A DNA stretch of 64,000 bases from PoT sp049331405 (GTDB taxonomy: Bacteria; Planctomycetota; Planctomycetia; Isosphaerales; Isosphaeraceae), in assembly GCF_049331405.1 (NCBI RefSeq), contig NZ_CP186274.1:2852001-2916000 (forward strand), given 5' to 3'. Below are positions 47,078 through 54,912 of this stretch, one piece after another (positions within the stretch are counted from its first letter, which is position 1; each line of letters opens with the position of its first letter). A program made the translations under genes and the position numbers. Below the pieces are notes generated by a model that saw only the letters and a list, made by a program, of their open reading frames with translations, ran no database searches and was not told the origin of the DNA.

Positions 47078-48413
47078 ATGATCCTATCACCCGAGGCTCT
47101 GCCGCTGCTCGAGGCCTTCCAGCCGCTCTTCACCCTCCCCACCTATCGACGCTTCGTCGTCCTGCTCCTGGCCGCCATCCTCACCCAGGGCCGCCACACC
47201 GTCGCCAACCCGCTGCGGACCGTCGGCGAACTCGCGCCGGGCATCGCACCGATCACCAACGCGTCCTCTCGCGCGCACCGTGGTCGGGCCTGAGGCCCGG
47301 CTGCACCCTCGCCCGCCTGATCCTCGATCGCCTCTACCCGCGCGGGCCCGTATTCCTCGTCGGCGACGACACCGTCGACGGCCACCCAGGCCGGTGCCTC
47401 TACGGCAAGGCCCGACACCGCGACCCGGTCCGCTCCTCCCACGCCTATACCGCCCGGGAATACGGCCACCGCCGGGTCATCCTGGCGGTCCTCGTCCGAT
47501 TGCCCGGCACGAGCCGCCCCTGGGCGTTGCCGGTGCTCGTGGACCTGTATCGCTCCGAGGAGGACGACCGCCGACGCGGCCGGCCGCACCGCACGCCGGC
47601 CCGGCTCATGTGCCGGCTGCTGCGGGCCCTGATGATGGAGTTCCCCGGCCGACGCTCCGTCTTCGTCGGCGACTCGGGCTACGGCTCGCAGGAGTTCGCG
47701 CGCCTCTGCCATCGCCATAGGTCCCGGCTGTCGCCGGTGAGCGAGCTCCACCCCGAGGCCAACCTCTTCGAGCCTCCGCCTCCCTACGGCGGCTTGGGCC
47801 GGCCGCGGGCCAAGGGGGCCGCCGGCCCAAGCCCCGCGAGGGGGTGGAGGCCGCGCGGAGGCGCCGCCGGATCACCGCGGGCCGGTACGGCGGCGGCAGC
47901 CGGCGGGTCGAGGTGGTCACGGGGGCCGGCCACTGGTCCAAGGCGGGGGACGGGCTGGTGCCGATCCGCCGGGTGTTCGTCCACGACCGGGAGGGGACGC
48001 ACCGCGACGAGTATTTCTACACGACCGACCCGGCGATGGGGTCCGGCGAGGTCGTGACCCGATATGCGGGCCGCCGGGACCTGGAATGCACGTTCCAGGA
48101 GGGCCGTGCCCATCTCCACTCGGAGAGCACCCGGGGATGGAGCCGGCGGACGGTGCTGCACACCACCCCGTGCCTGCTCGGACTGTATTCGGTCGTGACG
48201 CTGCTCTACGACGCCCTGCCGGCGCCGGCCCGGGTCGGCGGCATCGACCGGCCGGGAAAGGAGTCCGTGACGTTCTCGGATGCCCTGTGCGCCGTGCGGC
48301 TGAGGTTGTGGTCCGAGGGATTATTTCGAGAGGCCGGGTTCGACTCGGGCCTGGAGAAACTCCCCACACCTCTACGCGAGTTGCTCTGCCGGGCCCTCGC
48401 CCCGGCGGCGTAG
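47078..48413 (+). pseudogene. IS4-like transposase with two frameshifts
   Basis: Starting ILSPEALPLLEAFQPLFTLP, the product shifts near 47265 to RPGCTLARLILDRLYPRGPV and the first catalytic region VFLVGDDTVDGHPGRCLYGK, then VFVGDSGYGSQEFARL. It shifts again near 47840 to the C-terminal part with EYFYTTDPAMGSGEVVTRYA, RRDLECTFQEGRAHL and the end. Catalytic Asp residues are visible, but three frames are needed. Confidence 0.7.
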
Positions 48414-48525
48414 AGCTCAGATTTCGGCATCAGTCGAGCTGAGCGTGAGCTCGAAAAGTTATGGGACTAGGCAGTTGACTTGGGGAATTTCGCCATTACA
48501 ATACGTCTCGTGAGTCGAAGGTTAC

Positions 48526-48599
48526 GGGCGCATAGCTCAGTTGGCTAGAGCGCACCCCTGATAAGGGTGAGGTCCCATGTTCGAATCATGGTGCGCCCA
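48526..48599 (+). tRNA. tRNA-Ile (GAT)
   Basis: A 74-nt cloverleaf: acceptor GGGCGCA/TGCGCCC, D-arm AGCTCAGTTGGCTAGAGC, anticodon stem CACCC/GGGTG around CTGATAA (anticodon GAT), T-arm with GTTCGAATC, discriminator A. The phage-like element starts right after it. Confidence 0.95.
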
Positions 48600-48705
48600 C
48601 TGACGTTAGAATCTCATGATTCCCGCGTCGACATACAAACACTCCATTGTCGTGAACTCCGGTTCATGGTAAGATGGAGCAAGTTTGACGGAGCAAGCCT
48701 TTCGC

Positions 48706-48751
48706 GGGGCTCTCGAGCGCTACTTTCTCAGGGTGAGAGCTCGAGAGCCCC
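48706..48751. other. 13-bp stem hairpin (first of a duplicated pair)
   Basis: GGGGCTCTCGAGC and GCTCGAGAGCCCC pair perfectly around a 20-base loop (GCTACTTTCTCAGGGTGAGA). The 5' flank GCAAGCCTTTCGC is repeated before the next hairpin. No gene lies between 48600 and 49040. Confidence 0.7.
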
Positions 48752-48782
48752 TTTGCATTGGCAAATGAAGCAAGCCTTTCGC

Positions 48783-48826
48783 GGGGTCCTCGGGTACTAC
48801 TTTGCAGGTTGGGGCCCGAGGACCCC
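48783..48826 (+). terminator. 12-bp stem hairpin with TTTT (second of the pair)
   Basis: GGGGTCCTCGGG and CCCGAGGACCCC around the loop TACTACTTTGCAGGTTGGGG, followed by TTTT. The stems differ from the first hairpin while pairing is kept. The 17 bases TGCAGGTTGGGGCCCGA recur at 51147-51163. Confidence 0.6.
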
Positions 48827-48990
48827 TTTTAGCTCACGTCAGGAAGCACATACTCGGGACGTGTAATCTCGAAGTCCTCTCTTCCAGGGCGGAGGCTTCG
48901 CGGATTCGAGAGGGATATCCGAGGCCAACTTTCCACGGCCGGACTCGGATAGGCCCAGCTAAAGGGACTGAGACTCTTCGAACGAGCTTG

Positions 48991-49022
48991 CCCGGTAACG
49001 ACTTATGACAGTCGTTGCCGGG
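48991..49022 (+). terminator. hairpin terminator before the box array
   Basis: CCCGGTAACGAC and GTCGTTGCCGGG pair (one G-T) around TTATGACA and are followed by TATTTTC. AACGACTTATG also occurs in the adjacent palindrome. Confidence 0.6.
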
Positions 49023-49041
49023 TATTTTCATGCGCCTGCCG

Positions 49042-49305
49042 GAGCGCCAGAATGCGAGAAATGGAGCGCCAAAATGCAGGCCGTTTTTTGAATTTTGGCG
49101 CTCATCTGGCCCTTATGCCGCAACGACTTATGGAGCGCCAAAATTGCCCGAAGGGGTACGCGTACGCGTGCGTACGTGCGCGCACGCGTACCCTTTTGCC
49201 CCATTTTGGCGCTCCATAAGTCGTTGGCAGGTAAGAAAAAAATGAGCGCCAAAATTGCCGAAAGGCCGGCAATTCTGGCGCTCCAAACGCCGCATTTTGG
49301 CGCTC
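49042..49305. repeat. symmetric eight-box palindromic array (candidate replication/partition or recombination locus)
   Basis: Eight copies of GAGCGCCAAAAT (two with one change) start at 49042, 49064, 49092r, 49133, 49203r, 49244, 49272r and 49294r (r = complement strand). Spacings are 22-28-41-70-41-28-22, so the 264-bp array is an exact dyad in box position and orientation around 49173.5. The inner arms are the most conserved (20 perfect bases, 49121-49140 with 49207-49226). The centre 49156-49191 is 36 nt of strictly alternating pyrimidine and purine, prone to Z-DNA or cruciform. It lies beside the RepA-like ATPase gene. Confidence 0.9.
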
Positions 49306-49338
49306 ACCCCCGGGGAAGGGGTTTAGACGGGAGGGCGG

Positions 49339-50703
49339 TTACTCGGCTGCGGGATCCGCGGTCGTCTCGGGCGGGGCCTTGTCCGCGAGCTTCAGCCAGA
49401 TTCGGGTATCTCCCTCCTGGTAAAATTGCAGGATGAGGCCTTCCTCGATCAGCTCCTCGACGATACGTCTGAAGGTCGACGGAGTGATCTGCGGCTTGGC
49501 TCCCGCCTGCATCGCCGACTGGAGCGTCGGCCCCTCCTTCTTCAGGTACCCGAGGACGAAATCGCGCCCTTCGAGTCCTTTCGACGGCTTGCGCCCCTTC
49601 GCCTTGACCTCCTCGCCCTTCGCGTCCACCGTCCGATCCTTGCCGAGCTGGTCGAGGAGCATGCGGGCGACGTCGTCGGCGTTCCACTCGACCGGCTCCG
49701 GATCCCACTGGTGCTTGCCCTTGAAGTAGCCATAGGTCAGCGCTTTGGGATCGCCGTCGGTCAGGTTGCCTTTGACGAACGACATGACGCGTCGGGCCCG
49801 ATTCTTGGGATGCCTCGACACGTACCATATCATCCGGGCGGCGGCGCCGAAGGCGATCGAGCCCGAGATCCGGCTGAGGATGTTGGTCGAGGTCCCCTTG
49901 TTCATGTGGGCGACCAGGACGACGGCGAGGTGATGCTTCTCGGCCAGAGCGAACATGGGATCCATGATCTCCCGGATCTCCGCGTTCTTGTTCTCATCGG
50001 ACCCGCCGAGGTAAGAGCCGATCGGGTCGATGATGACGAGGCGCAGGCCCGGATAGGTCTCGATCGCCTTCTCGAGCATGGGCATATCCCGGGCGAGGTT
50101 GAAGGGCTGCATCGTCCCGTCCGGTTCCTTGACCTTCGTGAGGACGTGGACCTTGTCGAGGTCGGCCCCTTCGTCCTCGAGTCGCTTGGTGACGATCGTG
50201 GCGAGGCCCATCTCGGCCTGTAGGATGAGGACCTCGCCGGCCTCGGTCGGATCGCCTGGGTTATCGGGCCAGCTCCGTCCGCTCGAGACGATCGACGCCA
50301 GCAAGAGCGCGAGCGAGCTCTTGCCGTCGCCGGGATTGCCCACCAGCATCGACACCGTGTCCAACGGGATGTGGTCGGGCCAGAGCCAATTCGTCTCTTC
50401 GCGTTCGACGTTCGACATGGTCACCAGTACCGGCTCCCGGGGCGGGAGCGCGTCCTTTTTCGAGCCAGTGAGACGGAGGGTAGGGGCGCCGATGGCAGTC
50501 GTGTAGGACACGTTCCCGGAAGGCTCCGGGGCGGGTGGCCTGTCGTCCGGGATTATCTTGTGGACGATCAGCCATTCCTTGGACGCGGCCCATTTGAACT
50601 TGTCGAGCTTCTTGCCCTTCTTGTCCTGATAAATCGCGAGATGAGCGGCGACCACTTCGGGGTCCACCCCCACGGCCGGCGGGTTGATGATGGCCTCGCT
50701 CAT
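49339..50703 (-). CDS. AAA ATPase, RepA-like (AAA_25)
   Basis: A 454-residue protein. Residues 1-90 form an N-terminal region; the RecA-like ATPase core has Walker A GNPGDGKSS (122-130), an ILQAEMG strand, Walker B LRLVIIDP (Asp226) with the GSYLGG loop, and VVLVAHMNK. The C-terminal 80 residues look like a winged helix (TPSTFRRIVEELIEEGLILQ). The family covers plasmid RepA helicases and phage replication ATPases. Its start overlaps the upstream gene (ATGA). The last stop is 34 bases from the box array. Confidence 0.85.
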   Translation of the reverse strand: MSEAIINPPAVGVDPEVVAAHLAIYQDKKGKKLDKFKWAASKEWLIVHKIIPDDRPPAPEPSGNVSYTTAIGAPTLRLTGSKKDALPPREPVLVTMSNVEREETNWLWPDHIPLDTVSMLVGNPGDGKSSLALLLASIVSSGRSWPDNPGDPTEAGEVLILQAEMGLATIVTKRLEDEGADLDKVHVLTKVKEPDGTMQPFNLARDMPMLEKAIETYPGLRLVIIDPIGSYLGGSDENKNAEIREIMDPMFALAEKHHLAVVLVAHMNKGTSTNILSRISGSIAFGAAARMIWYVSRHPKNRARRVMSFVKGNLTDGDPKALTYGYFKGKHQWDPEPVEWNADDVARMLLDQLGKDRTVDAKGEEVKAKGRKPSKGLEGRDFVLGYLKKEGPTLQSAMQAGAKPQITPSTFRRIVEELIEEGLILQFYQEGDTRIWLKLADKAPPETTADPAAE

Positions 50704-50921
50704 TCGTCACCCCCTTCGACGCTCAGCTTCGCTTCGGCGACCAACTTGAGGAGTTCAAGCGACACGGACGGCCTGGAGTCGCTCGGATCACCCACGATCA
50801 TCGAGACGGGTTCATCCGGCACGGGATCGGACCAGTGCCAACGCGGCAGTTCGCGGACGACATCCGACATCCTGACGATCACCAGCTCCCGCTTCGGAAG
50901 GCTTTCGATGGGCTCGCTCAT
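50700..50921 (-). CDS. miniature ATPase paralogue with degenerate Walker A
   Basis: A 73-residue protein that aligns with residues about 88-138 of the adjacent ATPase: KRELVIVRMSDVVRELPRWH against PREPVLVTMSNVEREETNWL, and VSMIVGDPSDSRPSVSLELL against VSMLVGNPGDGKSSLALLLA. The P-loop Gly and Lys are changed (GDPSDSRPS), so it should not bind ATP. It overlaps both neighbours by 4 bases. It could be a regulatory partner of the ATPase or decay after duplication. Confidence 0.6.
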   Translation of the reverse strand: MSEPIESLPKRELVIVRMSDVVRELPRWHWSDPVPDEPVSMIVGDPSDSRPSVSLELLKLVAEAKLSVEGGDE

Positions 50922-51100
50922 GCCTCACCGCCTTTCCGTCGCTCGAACAGCGGCCCGGCGGGCGGACGCTTCGCGTCCTCTTGCCGTTCAGCCTCGGCCT
51001 TCAACGCGGCCTGATAGGAGAGATCCGGGAATCCCTCCCTTGGGACATGGCGCGGCGGCGCCTGCGAGGACGTTGCGTCCTCGCGAACGATCTTGGACAT
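50918..51100 (-). CDS. small hypothetical protein, first gene of the ATPase operon
   Basis: 60 residues, MSKIVREDATSSQAPPRHVP to a basic tail LFERRKGGEA. The stop overlaps the next start (ATGAGC). No domain. Coupling with the ATPase genes supports expression. Confidence 0.5.
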   Translation of the reverse strand: MSKIVREDATSSQAPPRHVPREGFPDLSYQAALKAEAERQEDAKRPPAGPLFERRKGGEA

Positions 51101-51416
51101 CTGAATTCCGACCTTTCGCTAGGCGGCGGCACCCGGGCACTAACTTGCAGGTTGGGGCCCGAACGTCGACGCGATACCAGGGAACATCAAGGGAGCAGTG
51201 AGAAACCTTCGCCGGAGCGTGCTACCCACTATCCGCCGGCGAAGGCCCTTCGGCGATACCACGTACCGCCGATGACACGAACGCAAGACCGACTGATCGA
51301 TCTCGAGGGTAGGATAGCACTCGGCCCATTCAAGCTATCCTGATCTTGGGCGGCCTTCAATGGCATTGATTGATTGATGTCGGGAGATACAGTAGACTCC
51401 CGAACATCGGCGTGAC
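51101..51416. promoter_or_regulatory. divergent control region with a conserved-loop hairpin
   Basis: No gene is seen between the minus-strand ATPase operon and the plus-strand leader at 51417. CGGGC (51134-51138) can pair with GCCCG (51157-51161) around a loop that contains TTGCAGGTTGG. The 17 bases at 51147-51163 are identical to part of the hairpin at 48783-48826. It would form in the leader of the minus-strand operon or its upstream DNA. Confidence 0.4.
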
Positions 51417-51498
51417 CATCACCACGCGACAAACCGAACCGGGGCGACCCCCCGATTCCCTGCGCCCTCGGTGGACTGTGATGGGTCTGCCGAGGGCG
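51417..51498 (+). promoter_or_regulatory. structured leader, copy 1
   Basis: CACCAC-GCGAC-CCGAACCGGGGC, then a small GGGGC/CCCC fold, and then hairpin CGCCCTCGG / CCGAGGGCG (51463-51471, 51490-51498) ending 21 bases before the ATG at 51520. The first 44 bases closely match 52235-52278 in front of another gene. It could be an attenuator or a promoter-plus-terminator module. Confidence 0.5.
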
Positions 51499-51519
51499 TT
51501 CCCATTCCAGGACCTTGTC

Positions 51520-51852
51520 ATGGCGAAACGCAGCTCGGGAAAGGCCGAGGCGACCGACCAGGCCGGAGTATGGATCAAGCACGGCCCTCCGAAACCCATG
51601 CACCCGAAGTGGCGAAAGTGGATGGAGAGCTCGTGGGTGAGCCCCGAAGGTGATGTCTTCATACCCGCCAACTTCGGCGGGTCGCACGCCGTCATGAGCG
51701 CCTTGGCCGACAGCGTTCCGATGATGACGGATAGCAAGGGCGTGACGTATCTCCCGATCGATTGGATGATCGACGAGGAGAAGGACGCGGAGAACCTCCA
51801 AATCCTCGTGAATATGAGGAATCGAATCCGCGAGATGGCAAGGCTCGCCTGA
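51520..51852 (+). CDS. hypothetical protein
   Basis: A 110-residue protein starting MAKRSSGKAEATDQAGVWIK, with an aromatic middle (KPMHPKWRKWMESSWVSPEG) and an acidic helical end (WMIDEEKDAENLQILVNMRN). The start follows the structured leader; longer starts would run through it. No family recognised. It is followed after 16 bases by the next gene. Confidence 0.55.
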   Translation: MAKRSSGKAEATDQAGVWIKHGPPKPMHPKWRKWMESSWVSPEGDVFIPANFGGSHAVMSALADSVPMMTDSKGVTYLPIDWMIDEEKDAENLQILVNMRNRIREMARLA

Positions 51853-51868
51853 GGAAAGGAACCAGCCA

Positions 51869-52189
51869 ATGCAAGACAGCGACGCGCAGGATGACGATGA
51901 GGTCGGCGCCGACATTTTGACCGTCCAGGAATGTTCGGCGGTCGTGATGGCGGCGCTCCTCGCCGCACCCGGAGGAGCCATGCCGGAGGATGACGCAAGG
52001 CAGATTGCCGACTGGGCTGCCAATACCAGGAGAAATGCGACCATGCTCGACTTGGTCCTCGAAGGACGGGTCGAGGTCAAGATCGCTGATGGCATGCTCG
52101 CCTTCCACAAGACGGACGACGACGAGGCCGAGCGGCGCGGCCGCATCCTCGCCGATATCCTCTCCGGCGAAACATCCGATGGCCTGTAA
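51869..52189 (+). CDS. hypothetical acidic protein
   Basis: A 106-residue acidic protein (MQDSDAQDDDEVGADILTVQ, then a helical ECSAVVMAALLAAPG and a charged end KTDDDEAERRGRILADIL). GAGGAAAGGA precedes the ATG. It is probably co-transcribed with the preceding gene. No family recognised. Confidence 0.55.
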   Translation: MQDSDAQDDDEVGADILTVQECSAVVMAALLAAPGGAMPEDDARQIADWAANTRRNATMLDLVLEGRVEVKIADGMLAFHKTDDDEAERRGRILADILSGETSDGL

Positions 52190-52234
52190 CTCGACTTTCT
52201 TGCCACTGCTCGAACTCCTCTCATACAGCGTGCG

Positions 52235-52310
52235 CACCACCGCGACTTAATCCGAACCGGGGCCAGCCCCCGATACCTCGCCCCCACCGGAGTGATGCCT
52301 CCGGTGGGGG
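52235..52310 (+). promoter_or_regulatory. structured leader, copy 2, with hairpin
   Basis: Repeats the CCGAACCGGGGC box of copy 1 and ends in hairpin CCCCCACCGGA / TCCGGTGGGGG (52281-52291, 52300-52310) followed by TTATTACTT. It lies 25 bases before the exonuclease gene. The hairpin may terminate the previous operon. Confidence 0.5.
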
Positions 52311-52334
52311 TTATTACTTGATAGGTAAGCGACT

Positions 52335-53183
52335 ATGGATTTCTTGGCGATCGACGTTGAGACCGCGAATGCTTCCTTCGCGAGCATTTGTCAGATTGGG
52401 ATTGTTGGATTTAAGGACGGGGTGGCCGTGCATAGGTGGAAGACGTACGTGGATCCGCGCGAGCCATTCGACGGCATGAACATCCAGGTCCACGGAATAA
52501 CCGAAGAACATGTCTCGGGAGCTCCTGTCATGGGGGCGTTGCTTGAAGAAATAACCGGCCATTTATCCGGGCGAATCGTGGTCTGTCACACTTCATTCGA
52601 TCGCACCTCGATGACGCTGGTTGCGGAGAAGCATGCCCATCCCGGATGGGGATGTCGCTGGCTCGACTCGGCCCGCGTGGTGCGTCGAGTCTGGACCCAG
52701 TTCGCCCAGAGGGGATACGGGCTCCGTCCGGTGTCCCAACACTTGGGGATCGAATTCAAGCATCACGACGCGGAGGAGGATGCCTACGCGGCCGGCATGA
52801 TCCTCGTCCACGCGATCCGCGAATCGGGCAAGTCGGCCGAGGAGTGGCTCGAGCACTCGATGAAGCGGTTCGGCACGTCGAGCGTGGCCCAGGCCGGCGA
52901 CCCCGACGGCCCCTTGTCCGGGGAGACGATCGTATTCACCGGCGCCCTCTCGGTGCCGAGGAAGCAGGCGGCGGAGCTGGCCGCGCGAGCCGGCTGCGAC
53001 GTCACCGATACGGTCAACAAGGACACGACGTTGCTCGTGGTCGGGGACCAGGATATCCGCGTGCTTGCGGGCCACCCCAAGAGCTCGAAGCATCGCAAGG
53101 CGGAAAGCTTGATCGCCAAGGGCCAGGATATCAGGATCATCGCCGAGGGCGACTTCCAGAGGCTGATCAGTATCGCTTCGTGA
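52335..53183 (+). CDS. DEDDh exonuclease with C-terminal BRCT domain
   Basis: A 282-residue protein. Residues 1-175 form a DnaQ-like 3'-5' exonuclease: ExoI AIDVET (Asp7, Glu9), ExoII around VCHTSFDRTSM, ExoIII EFKHHDAEEDAYAAGM with His and Asp in DEDDh order. Residues about 190-282 form a BRCT domain (LSGETIVFTGALSVPRKQAA, VNKDTTLLVVGDQD), as in DNA ligase and some epsilon-like proteins. It is a cytoplasmic DNA-processing enzyme. Followed by a strong terminator. Confidence 0.88.
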   Translation: MDFLAIDVETANASFASICQIGIVGFKDGVAVHRWKTYVDPREPFDGMNIQVHGITEEHVSGAPVMGALLEEITGHLSGRIVVCHTSFDRTSMTLVAEKHAHPGWGCRWLDSARVVRRVWTQFAQRGYGLRPVSQHLGIEFKHHDAEEDAYAAGMILVHAIRESGKSAEEWLEHSMKRFGTSSVAQAGDPDGPLSGETIVFTGALSVPRKQAAELAARAGCDVTDTVNKDTTLLVVGDQDIRVLAGHPKSSKHRKAESLIAKGQDIRIIAEGDFQRLISIAS

Positions 53184-53254
53184 TTGGTCCTCGAGCCTTG
53201 ACCCCTCGACTCGCGTCGTCGAGAATCGAGCCTCCCAGCCAGCGCACACGTCAG

Positions 53255-53285
53255 CCGCTCGAGGACCGTCCTCGAGCGGTTTTTT
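53255..53285 (+). terminator. rho-independent terminator after the exonuclease gene
   Basis: CCGCTCGAGGAC and GTCCTCGAGCGG pair perfectly (53255-53279) and are followed by TTTTTT. It also separates the convergent minus-strand gene. Confidence 0.85.
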
Positions 53286-53527
53286 CATTTCGAACGCCAG
53301 GCCTTGAGCTCGACCGGCTTCCGAGCGACCACGTAGCCGAAGGCGATGAGTCGTTCGACGACCACATCCCAAGGCCCCTCGAGCTCCGTCCGCAAGCCGT
53401 TCGCGTCGAGACAGACCACCCGCATCCGTTTCGCCGGTTGAAACACCAGCTCGACGAACGGAGTGCGCCGGAAGTCGAAGCCGTATTCTTGCGGCTCGAG
53501 CGATATCGTGAGCATAGGCTTTTCCAT
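53285..53527 (-). CDS. hypothetical protein
   Basis: 80 residues, beta-rich (MLTISLEPQEYGFDFRRTPF, MRVVCLDANGLRTELEGPWD), last gene of the long minus-strand group 53285-55662. No family recognised. Confidence 0.5.
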   Translation of the reverse strand: MEKPMLTISLEPQEYGFDFRRTPFVELVFQPAKRMRVVCLDANGLRTELEGPWDVVVERLIAFGYVVARKPVELKAWRSK

Positions 53528-53539
53528 GATGCGGCTCCA

Positions 53540-53839
53540 TCAAAGGCCGACCTCCGTCCTGTGATCCTCGATCCAAGCGTTTGCTTTGGCGAGCTTGCTC
53601 TCGCTCGCCTTGAGGCATGCTCGGGCGTCGGCGATCTCGCGGCCGAGGACCGCGAGCCAGGCGTCGGCGGCTTCGTCATAGGTCGGATGGTAAGAGCCGA
53701 ATTGGTTTCGGCGATTGACGCGTTGAGTCGTCTTGCCTTCCTTCAACTCGGCGTAGCACTTCGAGCTCGAGACGACCGTCACTCGCTCGATGCGATGCGA
53801 GAGCAGGTTGCAATAGAACCAGGTCTGTTCAGCTCCCAT
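53540..53839 (-). CDS. hypothetical protein
   Basis: 99 residues with a C-terminal helical segment (ADARACLKASESKLAKANAW) and the piece WFYCNLLSHRIERVTVVSSS. It overlaps the upstream gene by 11 bases. Resembles phage accessory proteins that carry substrate-reading beta hairpins, but no family can be named. Confidence 0.5.
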   Translation of the reverse strand: MGAEQTWFYCNLLSHRIERVTVVSSSKCYAELKEGKTTQRVNRRNQFGSYHPTYDEAADAWLAVLGREIADARACLKASESKLAKANAWIEDHRTEVGL

Positions 53840-54098
53840 TCTCGGCCTTCCATTTCATGAGGACCTGATAGAGCGAGCCGGCCATGAGATGATCTCGAAT
53901 CGCATCGTCCCGAAGCGGACACCAGTCGGGCGTATCCCATCGGGTATCGCCGACGCGTTTCTTGCCGCCGCATTGGGGATGCGTGCAATAGACGTCGCTC
54001 CCCGAGTCGCCTTGGACTCGGTAGCTCTCGGAAGTCTCATGCTTGCAGTTGAAGCATGAGAGGACGATGCGAACCGAAGGCCCGTTCGTCTGGCTCAA
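53829..54098 (-). CDS. hypothetical Cys-rich (zinc-ribbon-like) protein
   Basis: 89 residues. CFNCKHET and CTHPQCGG provide two Cys pairs about 20 residues apart, the spacing of a zinc ribbon, followed by a DWCPLRDDA tail. It overlaps the next gene downstream and is itself overlapped by 4 bases from upstream, so it is translationally coupled. Confidence 0.6.
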   Translation of the reverse strand: MSQTNGPSVRIVLSCFNCKHETSESYRVQGDSGSDVYCTHPQCGGKKRVGDTRWDTPDWCPLRDDAIRDHLMAGSLYQVLMKWKAENGS

Positions 54099-54385
54099 CC
54101 TTCACCCCCCTCGACGCCGACCAGGTCGACGCGCATTTGAATTGAGATCCTCTCCCGGATGCACGTCTTGACCAGGTACTTCCAGCCGGGCGAGCCGTGC
54201 GACACGGAGACGGGTACGTTGCCGAGGCCGATCGCCTCGAGCAACTTGGCATCGACCTTCCGGCGAGGCACGTACCTCGGCGGAAGGCCCCGGCGGATGG
54301 GCGGTACCAGGGCGAGCGAGAGTTGCCGGCGAGGCTCGTCGGAGAGGTCATGAGTCACACGGTCGACCTTATGACGTTTGGCCAT
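54095..54385 (-). CDS. hypothetical basic protein
   Basis: 96 residues from the ATG at 54385: MAKRHKVDRVTHDLSDEPRR, LPPRYVPRRKVDAKLLEAIG, ending in RVDLVGVEGGEG. Longer starts would fully overlap the upstream gene. It lies in the chain of overlapping genes. No family recognised. Confidence 0.5.
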   Translation of the reverse strand: MAKRHKVDRVTHDLSDEPRRQLSLALVPPIRRGLPPRYVPRRKVDAKLLEAIGLGNVPVSVSHGSPGWKYLVKTCIRERISIQMRVDLVGVEGGEG

Positions 54386-54656
54386 CGCTCTCGACCTCCA
54401 CCTTGAACGGCTCGACGTTGGCGAGGACATACACGATTTTGTTTTCGGGCCCGGCGTAGCGGGTCTGACGCCATGCGTCCTCGAAGTCGAAGACGCCGGC
54501 CAGGTCCTCGCTCCTCGCGTACCCCTTGCCTTCGGGCGCCCACCACAACTCATGACGTCCCGACCAGATTCGGACCTGCCTACCCTCCAAGTGACGTCGC
54601 ATCGAAGGCACGAGATTGACTGAGTTGAGAGCGATCCTCACGATTCCTGCCTCCAA
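54369..54656 (-). CDS. hypothetical protein
   Basis: 95 residues (MEAGIVRIALNSVNLVPSMR, HELWWAPEGKGYARSEDLAG, VYVLANVEPFKVEVESDGQ). Overlaps the downstream start by 17 bases. No family recognised. Confidence 0.5.
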   Translation of the reverse strand: MEAGIVRIALNSVNLVPSMRRHLEGRQVRIWSGRHELWWAPEGKGYARSEDLAGVFDFEDAWRQTRYAGPENKIVYVLANVEPFKVEVESDGQTS

Positions 54657-54669
54657 TCACGGATAGGGT

Positions 54670-54912
54670 TCAGGCCTTGCCGGCTTTCAGGTCCCGCCTG
54701 TAGGCCTCGAGCTCGGACCACAGAGCGGTCAGGCGGGTGGCTTCGTCTTCCGTGTTCAAGTCGGCTCGACTGATCTCATCGAGCATCGAGATAGCGGCGA
54801 TCGCCCCCGCGTAGAAGGCCCGACGCATCTCGGTGATTTGAGCCCGCTCGGCATCGTGCGGGATGACTTGATGGGAGAACGAGAGCCATTCGGTCCTGAG
54901 AGAGCGACTCAT
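54670..54912 (-). CDS. hypothetical helical protein
   Basis: 80 residues from the ATG at 54912, MSRSLRTEWLSFSHQVIPHD, then a helical middle (AFYAGAIAAISMLDEISRAD) and end (TALWSELEAYRRDLKAGKA). The ATG overlaps the upstream stop by 4 bases. No family recognised. Confidence 0.5.
   Translation of the reverse strand: MSRSLRTEWLSFSHQVIPHDAERAQITEMRRAFYAGAIAAISMLDEISRADLNTEDEATRLTALWSELEAYRRDLKAGKA

Noticed and set aside
49042..49305. CRISPR array
   Set aside because: The repeats are 12 bp, occur in both orientations with mirrored and unequal spacing, and no cas gene is present.
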